Below, piece after piece: positions 35,094-43,875 of a stretch of DNA of 64,000 nt. Position 1 is the first letter of the stretch. Each line of letters begins with the position of its first letter. This DNA comes from Mumia quercus (GTDB lineage: Bacteria; Actinomycetota; Actinomycetes; Propionibacteriales; Nocardioidaceae): the NCBI RefSeq assembly GCF_025506335.1, contig NZ_JANZYO010000002.1, forward strand, positions 234,221 through 298,220. The letters are read 5' to 3'. A program made the position numbers and the translations under genes. Below the pieces are notes generated by a model that was not told the DNA's origin, made no database searches, and saw nothing but the letters and a program-made list of their open reading frames with translations.

Positions 35094-35360
35094 ATGAGCG
35101 ATCGGTACGAGCGGCTGCAGACCTCGCGCGGAGCGCGCATCGTGATCCCGGTCCTCGGCGCCGTGCTGCTGGTCGCCGGCCTGTCGGCGCCGCCCGTCCT
35201 CGCCATCCCCGCGCTGGTCGTGCTCGTCCTCTTCGTCGGGTGGCTGGCCCTGCGCTCTCCGGTCCACGGCGCTCGTCTGGATCGCGTGCGGCTGCTGGTG
35301 CTGGGCGTCCTCGTCGCCCTGCTGGTCGGACGGGTCGCAGGTGCGCTCGACCTGATTTGA
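35094..35360 (+). CDS. Small two-helix membrane protein (DUF6703-like)
   Basis: The 88-residue product has a basic N-terminus (MSDRYERLQTSRGARI), two closely spaced helices (about residues 17-52) and a third hydrophobic stretch near 66-85. From memory it matches an actinobacterial family of unknown function labelled DUF6703. The ATG at 35094 has AGGA ten bases upstream. Its stop codon lies inside the Zur palindrome of the znu operon, so Zur bound there would sit over the end of this gene. Confidence 0.7.
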   Translation: MSDRYERLQTSRGARIVIPVLGAVLLVAGLSAPPVLAIPALVVLVLFVGWLALRSPVHGARLDRVRLLVLGVLVALLVGRVAGALDLI

Positions 35361-35375
35361 GAATGATTCTCAAAT
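35355..35375. promoter_or_regulatory. Zur box upstream of znuA
   Basis: ATTTGAGAAT at 35355-35364 and ATTCTCAAAT at 35366-35375 flank a single central base, a perfect 10-1-10 palindrome. This matches the actinobacterial Zur consensus of TGAnAATGATTnTCA type. It lies 18 bases before the znuA start, over the promoter, and includes the stop codon of the upstream gene. The zur gene is last in the same operon, so the operon should be zinc-repressed and self-regulated. Confidence 0.93.
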
Positions 35376-35392
35376 GCAATAGCCTTTTCGTC

Positions 35393-36349
35393 ATGCCCCT
35401 CAGCTCTTTTCTGCGGCGACCTGTGTCCGCCTTCGCCCTCGTCCCCGTCGCGCTCGGCGTCGCAGCCTGCGGGTCCGACGGCGGCGGGTCGGGCGGTGAC
35501 GAGGTGCGCGTGACCGCGTCGGCGTACCCGTTCGCCTACATCGCCGAGCAGGTCGGGGGCGCCGAGGTGAAGGTCGACAACCTGACGAGCCCCGGCGTGG
35601 AGCCTCACGATGCCGAGCTGACCCCGCGCCAGCTCGGCGGGATCCGGGAGGCCGACCTGGTCGTCTTCCTCGACGGCTTCCAGCCCCAGGTCGACGACGC
35701 CATCGCACAGGCCGACCTCGACAAGGAGGCGCTCCTCGACGTCGCCGACGTGGTCGAGCTGCTGACCACCTCCGACGACGGCCACACGCACGTCGAGGGC
35801 GATGACGACCACGGTCACGACCATGACGGCCTGGACCCGCACGTCTGGCTCGACCCGACACGCATGGCGAGCATCGCCGACGCGATCGCCGACCGGCTCG
35901 TCGAGATCGACCCCGACAACGCCGACGCGTACCGCGAGAACGCCGCCGCCCTCGACGCCGAGCTCACCGCTCTCGACAAGGCGTTCCGCACCGGGCTGGC
36001 GCGGTGCGAGACGCGCACGTTCGTCACGAGCCACGCCGCCTTCGGCTACCTCGCCGACGCCTACGACCTCGAGCAGGTCGCGATCGCGGGGATCGAGCCC
36101 AACACCGAGCCGTCGACCCAGCAGCTGGCCGACATCGTCCAGCTCGTCAAGACCGAAGACATCACCACGGTCTTCACCGAGGAGCTCACGAGCCCTCGCA
36201 CGGCAGACACCATCGCTCGAGAGGCAGGCGTGACGACAGCCGTCCTCGACCCCATCGAAGGGCTGAGCGACGCGACCGAGGACGAGACGTACCTGACCCT
36301 CATGCAGAAGAACCTCGCAGCCCTCCAGAAGGCGAATCGCTGCTCATGA
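35393..36349 (+). CDS. znuA: Zinc ABC transporter substrate-binding lipoprotein ZnuA
   Basis: ZnuA captures zinc outside the membrane. The 318-residue product has a lipobox VAAC (Cys26), a cluster A-I fold with VEPHDAEL, then an Asp/His-rich metal loop near residues 130-150 (HTHVEGDDDHGHDHDG) and LDPHVWLDP, a conserved zinc ligand region. Later VTSHAAFGYLA supplies another His. I chose ATG at 35393 as it gives a proper signal peptide; a start at 35363 would lie in the Zur box. It overlaps znuC by 4 nt. Manganese binding is less likely given the Zur box and His loop. Confidence 0.94.
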   Translation: MPLSSFLRRPVSAFALVPVALGVAACGSDGGGSGGDEVRVTASAYPFAYIAEQVGGAEVKVDNLTSPGVEPHDAELTPRQLGGIREADLVVFLDGFQPQVDDAIAQADLDKEALLDVADVVELLTTSDDGHTHVEGDDDHGHDHDGLDPHVWLDPTRMASIADAIADRLVEIDPDNADAYRENAAALDAELTALDKAFRTGLARCETRTFVTSHAAFGYLADAYDLEQVAIAGIEPNTEPSTQQLADIVQLVKTEDITTVFTEELTSPRTADTIAREAGVTTAVLDPIEGLSDATEDETYLTLMQKNLAALQKANRCS

Positions 36350-37131
36350 CCGACACCGCCCCGCTCTCCGTCAGCGACCTCCACGTCTCCCTCGGCGGCC
36401 GCGAGGTGGTCCGCGGCGTCTCGCTGACGGTCGCGCCGGCCGAGTTCGCCGTGCTGCTCGGCAGCAACGGCTCCGGCAAGACGACGCTGATGCGCGCCGC
36501 GATGGGCGTCATCCCCGCCACGTCCGGGGAGATCCGGCTGTTCGGGACCCCGTTGCGCCGCTTCCGGCAGCACCAGCGCATCGGCTACGTCCCCCAGCGC
36601 TCGACGGCCGCCGCCGGAGTGCCGTCCACGGTGCACGAGGTCGTGATGAGCGGGCGTCTCTCGCGCCGTCCGTTCGCCGGTCTCGCCTCGCGCGAGGACA
36701 AGGCCGCTGTCGCCGAGGCGCTCGCCCTCGTCGACCTCGCCGCGTACGCCCGCACGCCGGCGTCCGAGCTGTCGGGCGGCCAGCAGCAGCGCGTGATGAT
36801 CGCACGGGGGCTCGCCTCGCGCCCCGACCTGCTCGTGATGGACGAGCCGACCGCCGGCGTCGACGCGCGCAGCCAGGTCGCGCTCGCCGACCTCTTCGCA
36901 CGGCTGCTCGGCGAGGGCCGCACGATCTTCATGGTGGCCCACGAGCTCGGCCCGTTCGAGCCGCTGATCGACCGCGCCGTCGTGCTGCGCGAGGGCCGGG
37001 TGGCCTACGACGGACCCTGCTCGGGTGGCAACCTCGCCGAGGAGTCCGAGCCGCACAACCAGCATCACCCGCACCTCACGGTCCCCCAACCGCACGTGGG
37101 CATCGAGGAGTCAGGAGCGTGGCCGGCGTGA
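36346..37131 (+). CDS. znuC: Zinc ABC transporter ATPase ZnuC
   Basis: The 261-residue ATPase has Walker A GSNGSGKTT near residue 39, signature LSGGQQQR near 142 and DEPTAGVD near 166, with the H-loop His in MVAHELG. The C-terminal tail carries several histidines (EPHNQHHPHLTVPQPH), as is common for zinc transport ATPases, perhaps sensing or buffering zinc. It overlaps znuA and znuB by 4 nt each. Confidence 0.93.
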   Translation: MTDTAPLSVSDLHVSLGGREVVRGVSLTVAPAEFAVLLGSNGSGKTTLMRAAMGVIPATSGEIRLFGTPLRRFRQHQRIGYVPQRSTAAAGVPSTVHEVVMSGRLSRRPFAGLASREDKAAVAEALALVDLAAYARTPASELSGGQQQRVMIARGLASRPDLLVMDEPTAGVDARSQVALADLFARLLGEGRTIFMVAHELGPFEPLIDRAVVLREGRVAYDGPCSGGNLAEESEPHNQHHPHLTVPQPHVGIEESGAWPA

Positions 37132-37982
37132 ACGAGATCCTCTCCTACGACTTCATGCAGATGGCGCTCGTCGCCGCGCTGATCACCGGACTGACCGCGC
37201 CCGCCATCGGCACGTACCTCGTCCAGCGCCGGCTCGCCCTGCTCGGCGACGGGATCGGCCACATCGCCCTCACCGGCGTGGCGGCCGGACTGCTCACCAA
37301 CACCCAGCCGCTGGTGACAGCGGTGGTCGTGAGCATCCTCGGCGCGGTCGCGATCGAGCTCATGCGGACGTACGGCCGCACCAGCGGCGACGTGGCCCTC
37401 GCGCTGCTGTTCTACGGCGGCATCGCGGGCGGCGTGATGCTGACCAACCTCGCGGGCGGCTCGGCGTCGACCCTCAACAGCTACCTCTTCGGCTCGATCA
37501 CGACGATCGACAGCACCGACCTCACCATCGTCGTCGTCCTCGGCGCCGTCGTCATGCTGCTGTCGGCCGGGCTGTCACCGCAGCTGTTCGCGGTGTGCCA
37601 GGACGAGGAGCACGCGCGGGTCTCCGGCGTGCCGGTGCGGGCGTACGCGCTTCTCATCGCGGTGCTCGCCGCCGTCACCGTCACCGTCTCGATGCGGACC
37701 GTCGGCCTCCTGCTGGTCTCGGCACTGATGGTCGTCCCGGTCGCTGCGGCGCAGCAGGTGACCCGCAGCTTCCGCGCGACGTTCGTCCTCGCCATGGTGA
37801 TCGGCACCTTCGCCGCGGTCGCCGGCGTGCTCGGCAGCTACCAGATCGACACGCAGCCGGGACCGACGATCGTCATCGTGGCGCTCGCGGTGTTCCTCGT
37901 CGTGGCCCCCGTCGGCCACGTCGTACGCTCGCGGCGACGGCCCGCGACGTCCGCCCCTGAGCCCGTGGAGGAGACGGCATGA
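37128..37982 (+). CDS. znuB: Zinc ABC transporter permease ZnuB
   Basis: The 284-residue product has eight or nine predicted helices and belongs to the ABC-3 metal permease family, with MQMALVAALITGLTAPAIG at the start and LLVSALMVVPVAAAQQ in the conserved late helix. I place the start at GTG 37128, which overlaps the znuC stop as GTGA and has GGAG about ten bases upstream; GTG at 37119 is the alternative. It overlaps zur by 4 nt. Confidence 0.93.
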   Translation: MNEILSYDFMQMALVAALITGLTAPAIGTYLVQRRLALLGDGIGHIALTGVAAGLLTNTQPLVTAVVVSILGAVAIELMRTYGRTSGDVALALLFYGGIAGGVMLTNLAGGSASTLNSYLFGSITTIDSTDLTIVVVLGAVVMLLSAGLSPQLFAVCQDEEHARVSGVPVRAYALLIAVLAAVTVTVSMRTVGLLLVSALMVVPVAAAQQVTRSFRATFVLAMVIGTFAAVAGVLGSYQIDTQPGPTIVIVALAVFLVVAPVGHVVRSRRRPATSAPEPVEETA

Positions 37983-38371
37983 CCGAGACGCCCGTACGCA
38001 CGACCCGCCAGCGCCGGGCAGTGGCGGCCGTGATGGACGACCTCGACGGGTTCGCGAGCGCGCGGGAGATCCACGACGCGCTGCGCGACCGCGGGGAGTC
38101 GGTCGGTCTGTCGACGGTCTACCGCAACCTGCAGGCGCTCGCCGACGCCGACGAGGTCGACGTGCTGCGCAGCGACGACGGTGAGACGCTCTACCGCCGT
38201 TGCCGCACCGATCACCACCATCACCACCTCGTGTGCCGGGAGTGCGGGCGCACGGCGGAGGTCCAGGGTCCGGCCCTCGAGCGGTGGGTCGAGCAGGTCG
38301 GAGCCGAGCACGGCTTCCGTCAGATGTCGCACACGCTCGAGATCTTCGGGACTTGTGACCGGTGTGGGTGA
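37979..38371 (+). CDS. zur: Zinc uptake regulator Zur (Fur family)
   Basis: The 130-residue product has the Fur-family winged helix (TTRQRRAVAAVMDDL, then STVYRNLQALAD) in the first 65 residues, a poly-His metal site DHHHHH and two CxxC zinc pairs, CREC and CDRC, which hold the structural zinc. With zinc it should bind the palindrome at 35355-35375 and repress the operon. As the last gene of znuACB-zur it is itself repressed by zinc. The last gene overlaps the next by 4 nt. Confidence 0.94.
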   Translation: MTETPVRTTRQRRAVAAVMDDLDGFASAREIHDALRDRGESVGLSTVYRNLQALADADEVDVLRSDDGETLYRRCRTDHHHHHLVCRECGRTAEVQGPALERWVEQVGAEHGFRQMSHTLEIFGTCDRCG

Positions 38372-39246
38372 TCCTCGGCGAGGCCGACTGGCGGGCGCGC
38401 GCTGACGCGCACCGTCTCCGCGCCGAGCCGTACGTCGCCGGCCGGCTGGCGCGGCGCGGCCGTGGCGAGAAGCACCCGGTCGACGACTTCCTGTTCGAGT
38501 ACTACGGCTACTCCCCCGCCCGGCTAACCCGATGGCACCCCGGTGCAGGCGTGCTGCTCGCAGGTGACGCCTCGGAGTACGCGGCGCTGGGGTCGTACGC
38601 GTCCGTGAGGCTCGACGACGGCCGTACGGCGGTGGGGGCGGACCTCTCACGCCTGGCCGGCCGCCGCGACGGCATGGAGTGGATCCGCGGCCTGCTCGCG
38701 CGCACCACCGAGCGGACGGCGCGGCTCGACTGCTTCGGCCTGCACGAGTGGGCGATGGTGTACCGGCAGACCCCGGACGAGGTCCGGCACGCGGCGTGGC
38801 CGCTGCGCCTGGGCAGCAACGGGACCGACGCGGTCGTCGAGGCGCACCAGCTGCGCTGCAGCCACGTCGACGCCTACCGCTTCTTCACCCCGGCGGCGGC
38901 GCCGCGCAACGCCCTCGCACCGACCCGGGAGACGCAGCGCGCGCTCGAGCAGCCGGGCTGCCTCCACGCCAACATGGACCTCTACAAGTGGGCGATGAAG
39001 CTCGCCCCGTACGGTGACTCCGCGCTGCTTCTGGACTGCTTCGCGCTCGCCCGCGACGTCCGCGAGCTCGACATGCGGGCGGCCCCGTACGACCTGACCG
39101 CGCTGGGCTACGAGCCGGTCCGGATCGAGACGGCGGAGGGCAAGGCCGAGTACGTCCGCCTCCAGCGTGCCCATGCCGAGCGCGCAGCGGGCCTGCGCGC
39201 ACGCCTGCTCGAGGACTACGACCGCGTCCTCGCGCTCGCCGGCTGA
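38368..39246 (+). CDS. Conserved actinobacterial protein, often labelled 3-methyladenine DNA glycosylase
   Basis: The 292-residue product begins with ILGEADWRARADAHR and has several Trp, His and Cys residues (DCFGLHEWAMVYR, RCSHVDAYRFF, GCLHANMDLYKWA). From memory such proteins carry the label 3-methyladenine DNA glycosylase in actinobacterial genomes, without a motif I can confirm here, so I treat function as unknown. I start it at GTG 38368, overlapping the zur stop as GTGA; GTG 38362 is in frame. As the sixth gene of the zinc operon its expression may fall under Zur, and the conserved His and Cys could bind metal. Confidence 0.7.
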   Translation: MILGEADWRARADAHRLRAEPYVAGRLARRGRGEKHPVDDFLFEYYGYSPARLTRWHPGAGVLLAGDASEYAALGSYASVRLDDGRTAVGADLSRLAGRRDGMEWIRGLLARTTERTARLDCFGLHEWAMVYRQTPDEVRHAAWPLRLGSNGTDAVVEAHQLRCSHVDAYRFFTPAAAPRNALAPTRETQRALEQPGCLHANMDLYKWAMKLAPYGDSALLLDCFALARDVRELDMRAAPYDLTALGYEPVRIETAEGKAEYVRLQRAHAERAAGLRARLLEDYDRVLALAG

Positions 39247-39283
39247 CCTGACCCGTCCGAGGCGACCCGCCCGACGCCGTACA

Positions 39284-39323
39284 GGCGCGGGTGGAGGACC
39301 GCCGTCTGCCCTCCACCCGCGCC
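39284..39323 (+). terminator. Strong terminator hairpin after the zinc operon
   Basis: A 14-bp perfect stem, GGCGCGGGTGGAGG at 39284-39297 with its complement at 39310-39323, loop 12 nt. It lies 38 nt past the stop at 39246 and has no T-run, which is usual for GC-rich actinobacteria. The rest of 39247-39532 holds no gene; the ROK operator is at its end. Confidence 0.7.
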
Positions 39324-39438
39324 GCCACACCCACCATGCCTGGCAGCGCTGCGCCGCCGGAGGGTTGCGCTCACCCTGACCGCAACGCGACACGCCCGTT
39401 CTCGGCGTCCGAGACACCTGCGCGAGACCGCCTGCACC

Positions 39439-39458
39439 CGATAAGGTCCTTCTTATCG
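39439..39458. promoter_or_regulatory. Palindrome upstream of the second ROK regulator
   Basis: CGATAAG and CTTATCG flank a 6-nt spacer at 39439-39458, a perfect 7-6-7 inverted repeat in an unusually AT-rich patch that continues to about 39480. It is about 75 bases upstream of the gene start and could be the operator of this ROK protein. Confidence 0.5.
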
Positions 39459-39532
39459 CGTAACTTTATGTACTTAGTAGCGACGCGACGGGACCGTGTC
39501 GCCCAGGGGAACAGCGAGGACATGTGAAGACC

Positions 39533-40720
39533 ATGACGCAGGAGAGCTCCACCGCAGGGCTCGTGCTCCGCACCGTCCTCCACCTCGGTGTCGCCTTCCG
39601 CGACCAGGTCGCCGAGGCCACCGGGCTGAGCGCGGCCACGATCGGTCGCCAGGTCACCTCCCTCGTCCGGCGCGGCCTGCTGCGGGAGCGGCCCGACTGC
39701 ACCCGCTCCGGTCACGTCGGCCGCCCGAGCATCCCCGTCGAGGTCGACGACCGCCTGCTCGCCGTCGGCGCCGTCCACATCGGCCGCCTCGTCACCACCG
39801 TCGCGGTCACCGACCTGCGCGGCCGCGTGCTCGGCGTCGCCCACCTCCCCACCCGCGGGGCCGACCCCGACCTCGTCCGGTCCGCCGCACGCCGGCTGAT
39901 CGGATTGCACGCCGGCATCGGCGACCGTACGCTCGTCGCCGCCGCGGTCGTCGCCCCGTGGGAAGCGCTCGACCGCTCCCCCGCCGTCGCAGGGCGGGCG
40001 CTGCGCGACGCCACCAGCCTCCCGACCTCGACCGCCGACCACGTCGCCGCCGTCGCCGCGGCCGACCTCCTCTTCTCCCCCGAGCACGCGCAGGGCACGA
40101 CCACGTACGTCTACGCGCGCGAGACGGTGGGCGTCGCGACGATCCACAACGGCGTGATCCCCTCGGGCGGACGCCGCACCGGCAGCGTCACGCACCTGCC
40201 CACGACCTCCGACGCCCCCTGCCGCTGCGGCGCCCGAGGCTGCCTCGGCGCGACGGTCGCCGCGATCGGTCCCCGCGCGGCCGCCGCCGGGCTCGTCGAG
40301 CGCCCGGACGTGGAGCTGGTCCACGCGGCTGCGCTCGGCGGCGACCCCGACGCGCACCAGCTCCTCATCGACCGGGCCGCGCACCTCGGCCGCGCGCTCG
40401 CGATCGTCCGCGACCTCCTCGACCCCGACCGTCTCGTGCTCGCGGGCCAGGCGTTCACGGCCTACCCGGCAGCCTCGCCGGTCGTGCTCGAGTCCTTCCG
40501 GCAGACGACAGGCCTCGGGCCGGTCCCGATCACGCTGTCACGGTTCGGGGCCGAGGTGCAGGCCGCGGCCGCCGGCGCCATCGCGCTCGGCCCTCTCTAC
40601 CGCGACCCGCTGGCCGCGCTCGACCGGCACTCGCGGCTCCTGCAGCGCACCCGCCACGCGCTGCGCGGTCGGTCCGCGACCTCCGGCTCGGCCGCCGCCG
40701 TACGGCTGCAGCCCGCGTGA
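39533..40720 (+). CDS. ROK-family transcriptional regulator
   Basis: The 395-residue product has an N-terminal helix-turn-helix (FRDQVAEATGLSAATIGRQV) and a ROK domain with the zinc site CRCGARGCLGA. The ATP-binding and catalytic Asp motifs of ROK kinases are not recognisable, so it is a pure regulator. No sugar genes sit beside it; the next gene is a secreted peptidase, so the effector is unknown. I start it at ATG 39533, with GAGGA about 12 bases upstream; GTG 39524 is in frame. The C-terminal 60 residues are Arg/Ala-rich and probably disordered. Confidence 0.8.
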   Translation: MTQESSTAGLVLRTVLHLGVAFRDQVAEATGLSAATIGRQVTSLVRRGLLRERPDCTRSGHVGRPSIPVEVDDRLLAVGAVHIGRLVTTVAVTDLRGRVLGVAHLPTRGADPDLVRSAARRLIGLHAGIGDRTLVAAAVVAPWEALDRSPAVAGRALRDATSLPTSTADHVAAVAAADLLFSPEHAQGTTTYVYARETVGVATIHNGVIPSGGRRTGSVTHLPTTSDAPCRCGARGCLGATVAAIGPRAAAAGLVERPDVELVHAAALGGDPDAHQLLIDRAAHLGRALAIVRDLLDPDRLVLAGQAFTAYPAASPVVLESFRQTTGLGPVPITLSRFGAEVQAAAAGAIALGPLYRDPLAALDRHSRLLQRTRHALRGRSATSGSAAAVRLQPA

Positions 40721-40852
40721 GTCTCGCAGATACGTTCCCCATCTGACGGCATCGACAGACCCGACCCCCGAATCGACCTCTAGCGGAGAGGCCGCAAGGG
40801 CTGCCATGGTGGTGGTGCGACAAGATCCTCGCCCTCACCACCAGGAGCGGCC

Positions 40853-42151
40853 ATGTTCCGCAAGACCTCGATCGGTTTCGCAAGTCTCGTCACGCTTCTC
40901 GCGCTGACCGCACCGGCGACCGCGACCGCGACACCGGCACCCGCCGTCGACGCGCCCACGACCCAGATCACGACCGAGCACTGGGACGGCATCGCCGACT
41001 TCCGCCGCGGCACGTGGGACGGCCTTCGCCCGGGCGCGGGCGGCAGCCTCGTCGTCTCGCCGCGCACGACCCAGACCCGGACGTACGCCGACCCGCACGG
41101 CGACGGCACCACCCGCACGTACGAGTACGGCAGCTGGACCTCGCCCGTCGTCGCCCCGGGCTACAAGATCGACGAGTCGATCACCTCGTGGAACGCCCTC
41201 ACCCCCACCGGCACCTTCGTGGAGACCACGTTCCGCGGGCAGCGTCCCGACGGCACCTGGACCAAGTGGTACGTGATGGGTCGCTGGGCCTCCGGGGACG
41301 ACTTCGCGAACGGCGACATCCACCGCACGTCGCTCAACGGGCAGGGCGACGCCGACGCCAACATCTGGACCGACACCTTCTCGGCGCGGACCGGCAAGGA
41401 GCCTGTCGCCTACCAGACCCGGGTGACGCTGCTGCGCCCCGAGGGGAGCACCGCGACGCCGCGGCTCAACGGCGTCACGACGATGACGAACGAGCTGCTC
41501 GGTGGCGACGACGGGGTCACCAGCGACTTCACCCTCGGCCGGCACGTCGAGCTGGCCGTCCCCCGGTTCTCGCAGAACATCCACAAGGGCGAGTACCCGG
41601 AGTTCGGCGGCGGCGGCCAGGTCTGGTGCTCGCCGACGTCGACGACGATGGTGCAGTACTACTGGGGCAAGAAGTACCAGGTCCCGGCGAGCGAGCTCAC
41701 CGACATCGTCGCGCCGAACGGCGACCCGCAGGTCGACTACGCCGCGATGATGACATGGGACTACACGTACGACGGCGCGGGCAACTGGCCGTTCAACGCC
41801 GCGTACGCGCACACCTTCGGGCTCGAGACGTTCGTGACGCGGCTGCGCTCGCTGGCCGAGGCCGAGCAGCTGGTCGCCGCGGGCATCCCCGTCATCACCT
41901 CGCTGTCGTGGGACCTCGAGGAGATGCCGGAGGCCGGCTACGACACGGACGGCCACCTCATGGTGATCATCGGGTTCACGGCCGACGGCGACCCGATCCT
42001 CAACGACCCCGCGTCGAGCAGCAACGAGGCGGTCCGCAACGTCTACACCCGCGAGAACTTCGAGAAGGTGTGGCAGGACTCGACGAACGGCGTCTCGTAC
42101 GTCTACCACCCGAAGAACGTGAAGCTCCCCCGCGGTACCGGCAACTGGTGA
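40853..42151 (+). CDS. Secreted C39-like cysteine peptidase
   Basis: The 432-residue product has a signal peptide (hydrophobic core about 9-22, cleavage near ATATPA) and a C-terminal peptidase C39-like domain. The catalytic Cys259 is in GGGQVWCSPTSTTMV, His368 in DGHLMVIIGF and the third residue in LNDPASS; the order matches papain-like C39_2 proteins. Residues 35-230 form a beta-rich domain of unknown role. It is exported and likely cleaves proteins or peptides in the envelope. A Shine-Dalgarno CCAGGAG precedes the ATG. It has its own transcription unit. Confidence 0.88.
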   Translation: MFRKTSIGFASLVTLLALTAPATATATPAPAVDAPTTQITTEHWDGIADFRRGTWDGLRPGAGGSLVVSPRTTQTRTYADPHGDGTTRTYEYGSWTSPVVAPGYKIDESITSWNALTPTGTFVETTFRGQRPDGTWTKWYVMGRWASGDDFANGDIHRTSLNGQGDADANIWTDTFSARTGKEPVAYQTRVTLLRPEGSTATPRLNGVTTMTNELLGGDDGVTSDFTLGRHVELAVPRFSQNIHKGEYPEFGGGGQVWCSPTSTTMVQYYWGKKYQVPASELTDIVAPNGDPQVDYAAMMTWDYTYDGAGNWPFNAAYAHTFGLETFVTRLRSLAEAEQLVAAGIPVITSLSWDLEEMPEAGYDTDGHLMVIIGFTADGDPILNDPASSSNEAVRNVYTRENFEKVWQDSTNGVSYVYHPKNVKLPRGTGNW

Positions 42152-42157
42152 GCTGCT

Positions 42158-42188
42158 GGACGGGGGACCCAGGCCGGGTCCCCCGTCC
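42158..42188. terminator. Bidirectional terminator between the C39 peptidase and cimA
   Basis: GGACGGGGGACCC at 42158-42170 pairs perfectly with GGGTCCCCCGTCC at 42176-42188, loop 5 nt. It lies between two convergent genes, 7 nt past the peptidase stop and 2 nt beyond the cimA stop, and can stop transcription from both. Confidence 0.85.
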
Positions 42189-42190
42189 GG

Positions 42191-43795
42191 TCAGAGCCCG
42201 TGGCGGCGAAGCCCGTACGTGAAGGCGTCGAGGAGCGCCTCCCACGACGCCTCGACGATGTTGTGCCCGACGCCGACGGTGGTCCAGGTGTCGGTGCCGT
42301 CGGTGGTCCCGATGAGGACCCGGATGCCGGCGTCCGTGCCGCCGGCCTCGTCGAGGATCCGTACGCGGTAGTCGTTGAGCCCGAACGAGGCGACGTCGGG
42401 GAAGGCGCGCTCGATCGCCTGCCGCAAGGCGTGGTCGAGCGCGGAGACAGGGCCGTTGCCCTCCCCCGTCACCACGTACCGCTGCCCCCCGGCCACGATC
42501 TTGACCGTCGCCTCGGAGGGCGCCTCCTCGCCCGCCGCGTGGTGCGACTCGGTGATGACCCGCCACGACTGCACGTCGAAGTACGACGCCCGCTCGCCCT
42601 CGACCATCTCCGCGAGCAGCAGCTCGAAGGACGCGTCGGCCGCCTCGAACGTGTAGCCCGCCTGCTCCCGCTCCTTCACGACCTCGGTCACCTTCGCGAG
42701 CGTGTCCGTGTCGCCGCTGAGGTCGAAGCCCAGCTCCTTGCCCTTGAGCTCGATCGTCGCGCGGCCCGCCATCTCCGAGACGAGCAGCCGCATGTCGTTG
42801 CCGACCAGCTCGGGGTCGATGTGCTGGTAGAGATCGGGGTCGACGCGGATGGCGCTCGCGTGCAGCCCGGCCTTGTGCGCGAAGGCGGAGACACCCGTGT
42901 ACGGCTGGCGCGCCGCCGGCGGATAGTTCGTCACCTCGGAGATCGCGTGGGCGATCCGGCTGGCCTCGCGCAGCGCGCCGGACGGCAGCACCTTCTGGCC
43001 CAGCTTGAGCTCGAGGTTCGCGACGCAGGTCACCAGGTCGGCGTTGCCGGTCCGCTCGCCGTACCCGTTGACGCATCCCTGCAGGTGCGTGGCCCCCTCC
43101 GCAACCGCCGCGAGAGAGTTGGCCACCGCGCACCCGGTGTCGTTGTGCGCGTGGATGCCGAGCCTCGCACCCGTCGTACCGGCGACGTCGGCGACGATCT
43201 CGCCCACCCAGTGCGGCAGCATGCCGCCGTTGGTGTCGCAGAGCACGACGACCTCGGCCCCCGCCTCGGCGGCCGTACGGACCACCTCGAGCGCGTACGC
43301 CCGGTTGCGGCGGTAGCCGTCGAAGAAGTGCTCGCAGTCGAGGAACACCCGCTGCCCGTTCTCACGCAGGTGGGTGACGGTGTCGCGCACCATCGCGAGG
43401 TTCTCCTCGAGCGAGGTCCGCAGCGCCAGCTCGACGTGCCTGTCGTGGCTCTTCGCGACCAGCGTCACCACCGACGCCCCCGACTCGCGCAGCGCAGCGA
43501 CCAGCGGGTCGTCGGCGGCGGCCACGCCTGCCCGCCGCGTCGCCCCGAAGGCGGCGAGCGTCGCGTTCTCCAGCCGCAGCTCCGTACGGGCGCGAGAGAA
43601 GAACTCGGTGTCCTTCGGGTTGGAGCCGGGCCACCCGCCCTCGATGTAGCCGACACCGAGCCTGTCCAGGTGGCGTGCGATGACGAGCTTGTCGGCGACG
43701 GAGAGGTTGAGGCCCTCCTGCTGGGCGCCGTCGCGCAGCGTCGTGTCGTACACGTGGAAGGTGGGGTCGGTCGCGGTCTGCGTCGGCTCGGTCAT
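42191..43795 (-). CDS. cimA: (R)-citramalate synthase
   Basis: CimA condenses pyruvate and acetyl-CoA to citramalate, the threonine-independent entry to isoleucine synthesis. The 534-residue product is a DRE-TIM metallolyase: DTTLRDGAQQEG at the N-terminus, HAHNDTG with metal-binding His residues, NGYGERTGNA, and a C-terminal LeuA-type regulatory domain (about 400-534). The motif order and the extra spacing favour CimA over 2-isopropylmalate or homocitrate synthase. A leader peptide and a terminator lie in the 173-nt upstream region. It may supply isoleucine where threonine deaminase is limiting; leuB in this window can carry out the later step. Confidence 0.92.
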   Translation of the reverse strand: MTEPTQTATDPTFHVYDTTLRDGAQQEGLNLSVADKLVIARHLDRLGVGYIEGGWPGSNPKDTEFFSRARTELRLENATLAAFGATRRAGVAAADDPLVAALRESGASVVTLVAKSHDRHVELALRTSLEENLAMVRDTVTHLRENGQRVFLDCEHFFDGYRRNRAYALEVVRTAAEAGAEVVVLCDTNGGMLPHWVGEIVADVAGTTGARLGIHAHNDTGCAVANSLAAVAEGATHLQGCVNGYGERTGNADLVTCVANLELKLGQKVLPSGALREASRIAHAISEVTNYPPAARQPYTGVSAFAHKAGLHASAIRVDPDLYQHIDPELVGNDMRLLVSEMAGRATIELKGKELGFDLSGDTDTLAKVTEVVKEREQAGYTFEAADASFELLLAEMVEGERASYFDVQSWRVITESHHAAGEEAPSEATVKIVAGGQRYVVTGEGNGPVSALDHALRQAIERAFPDVASFGLNDYRVRILDEAGGTDAGIRVLIGTTDGTDTWTTVGVGHNIVEASWEALLDAFTYGLRRHGL

Positions 43796-43875
43796 GTCAT
43801 CTCCTGCTCGGGGCGCGCGGTCGGCGTCTCCTCCCGAGGGGCCGGCCGCGTCCGCGCGTCATCGGGCCCGCCCAT

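Noticed and set aside
40721-40852. c-di-AMP (ydaO) riboswitch ahead of the secreted peptidase
   Set aside because: The gap is too short for that riboswitch and its conserved segments are absent.
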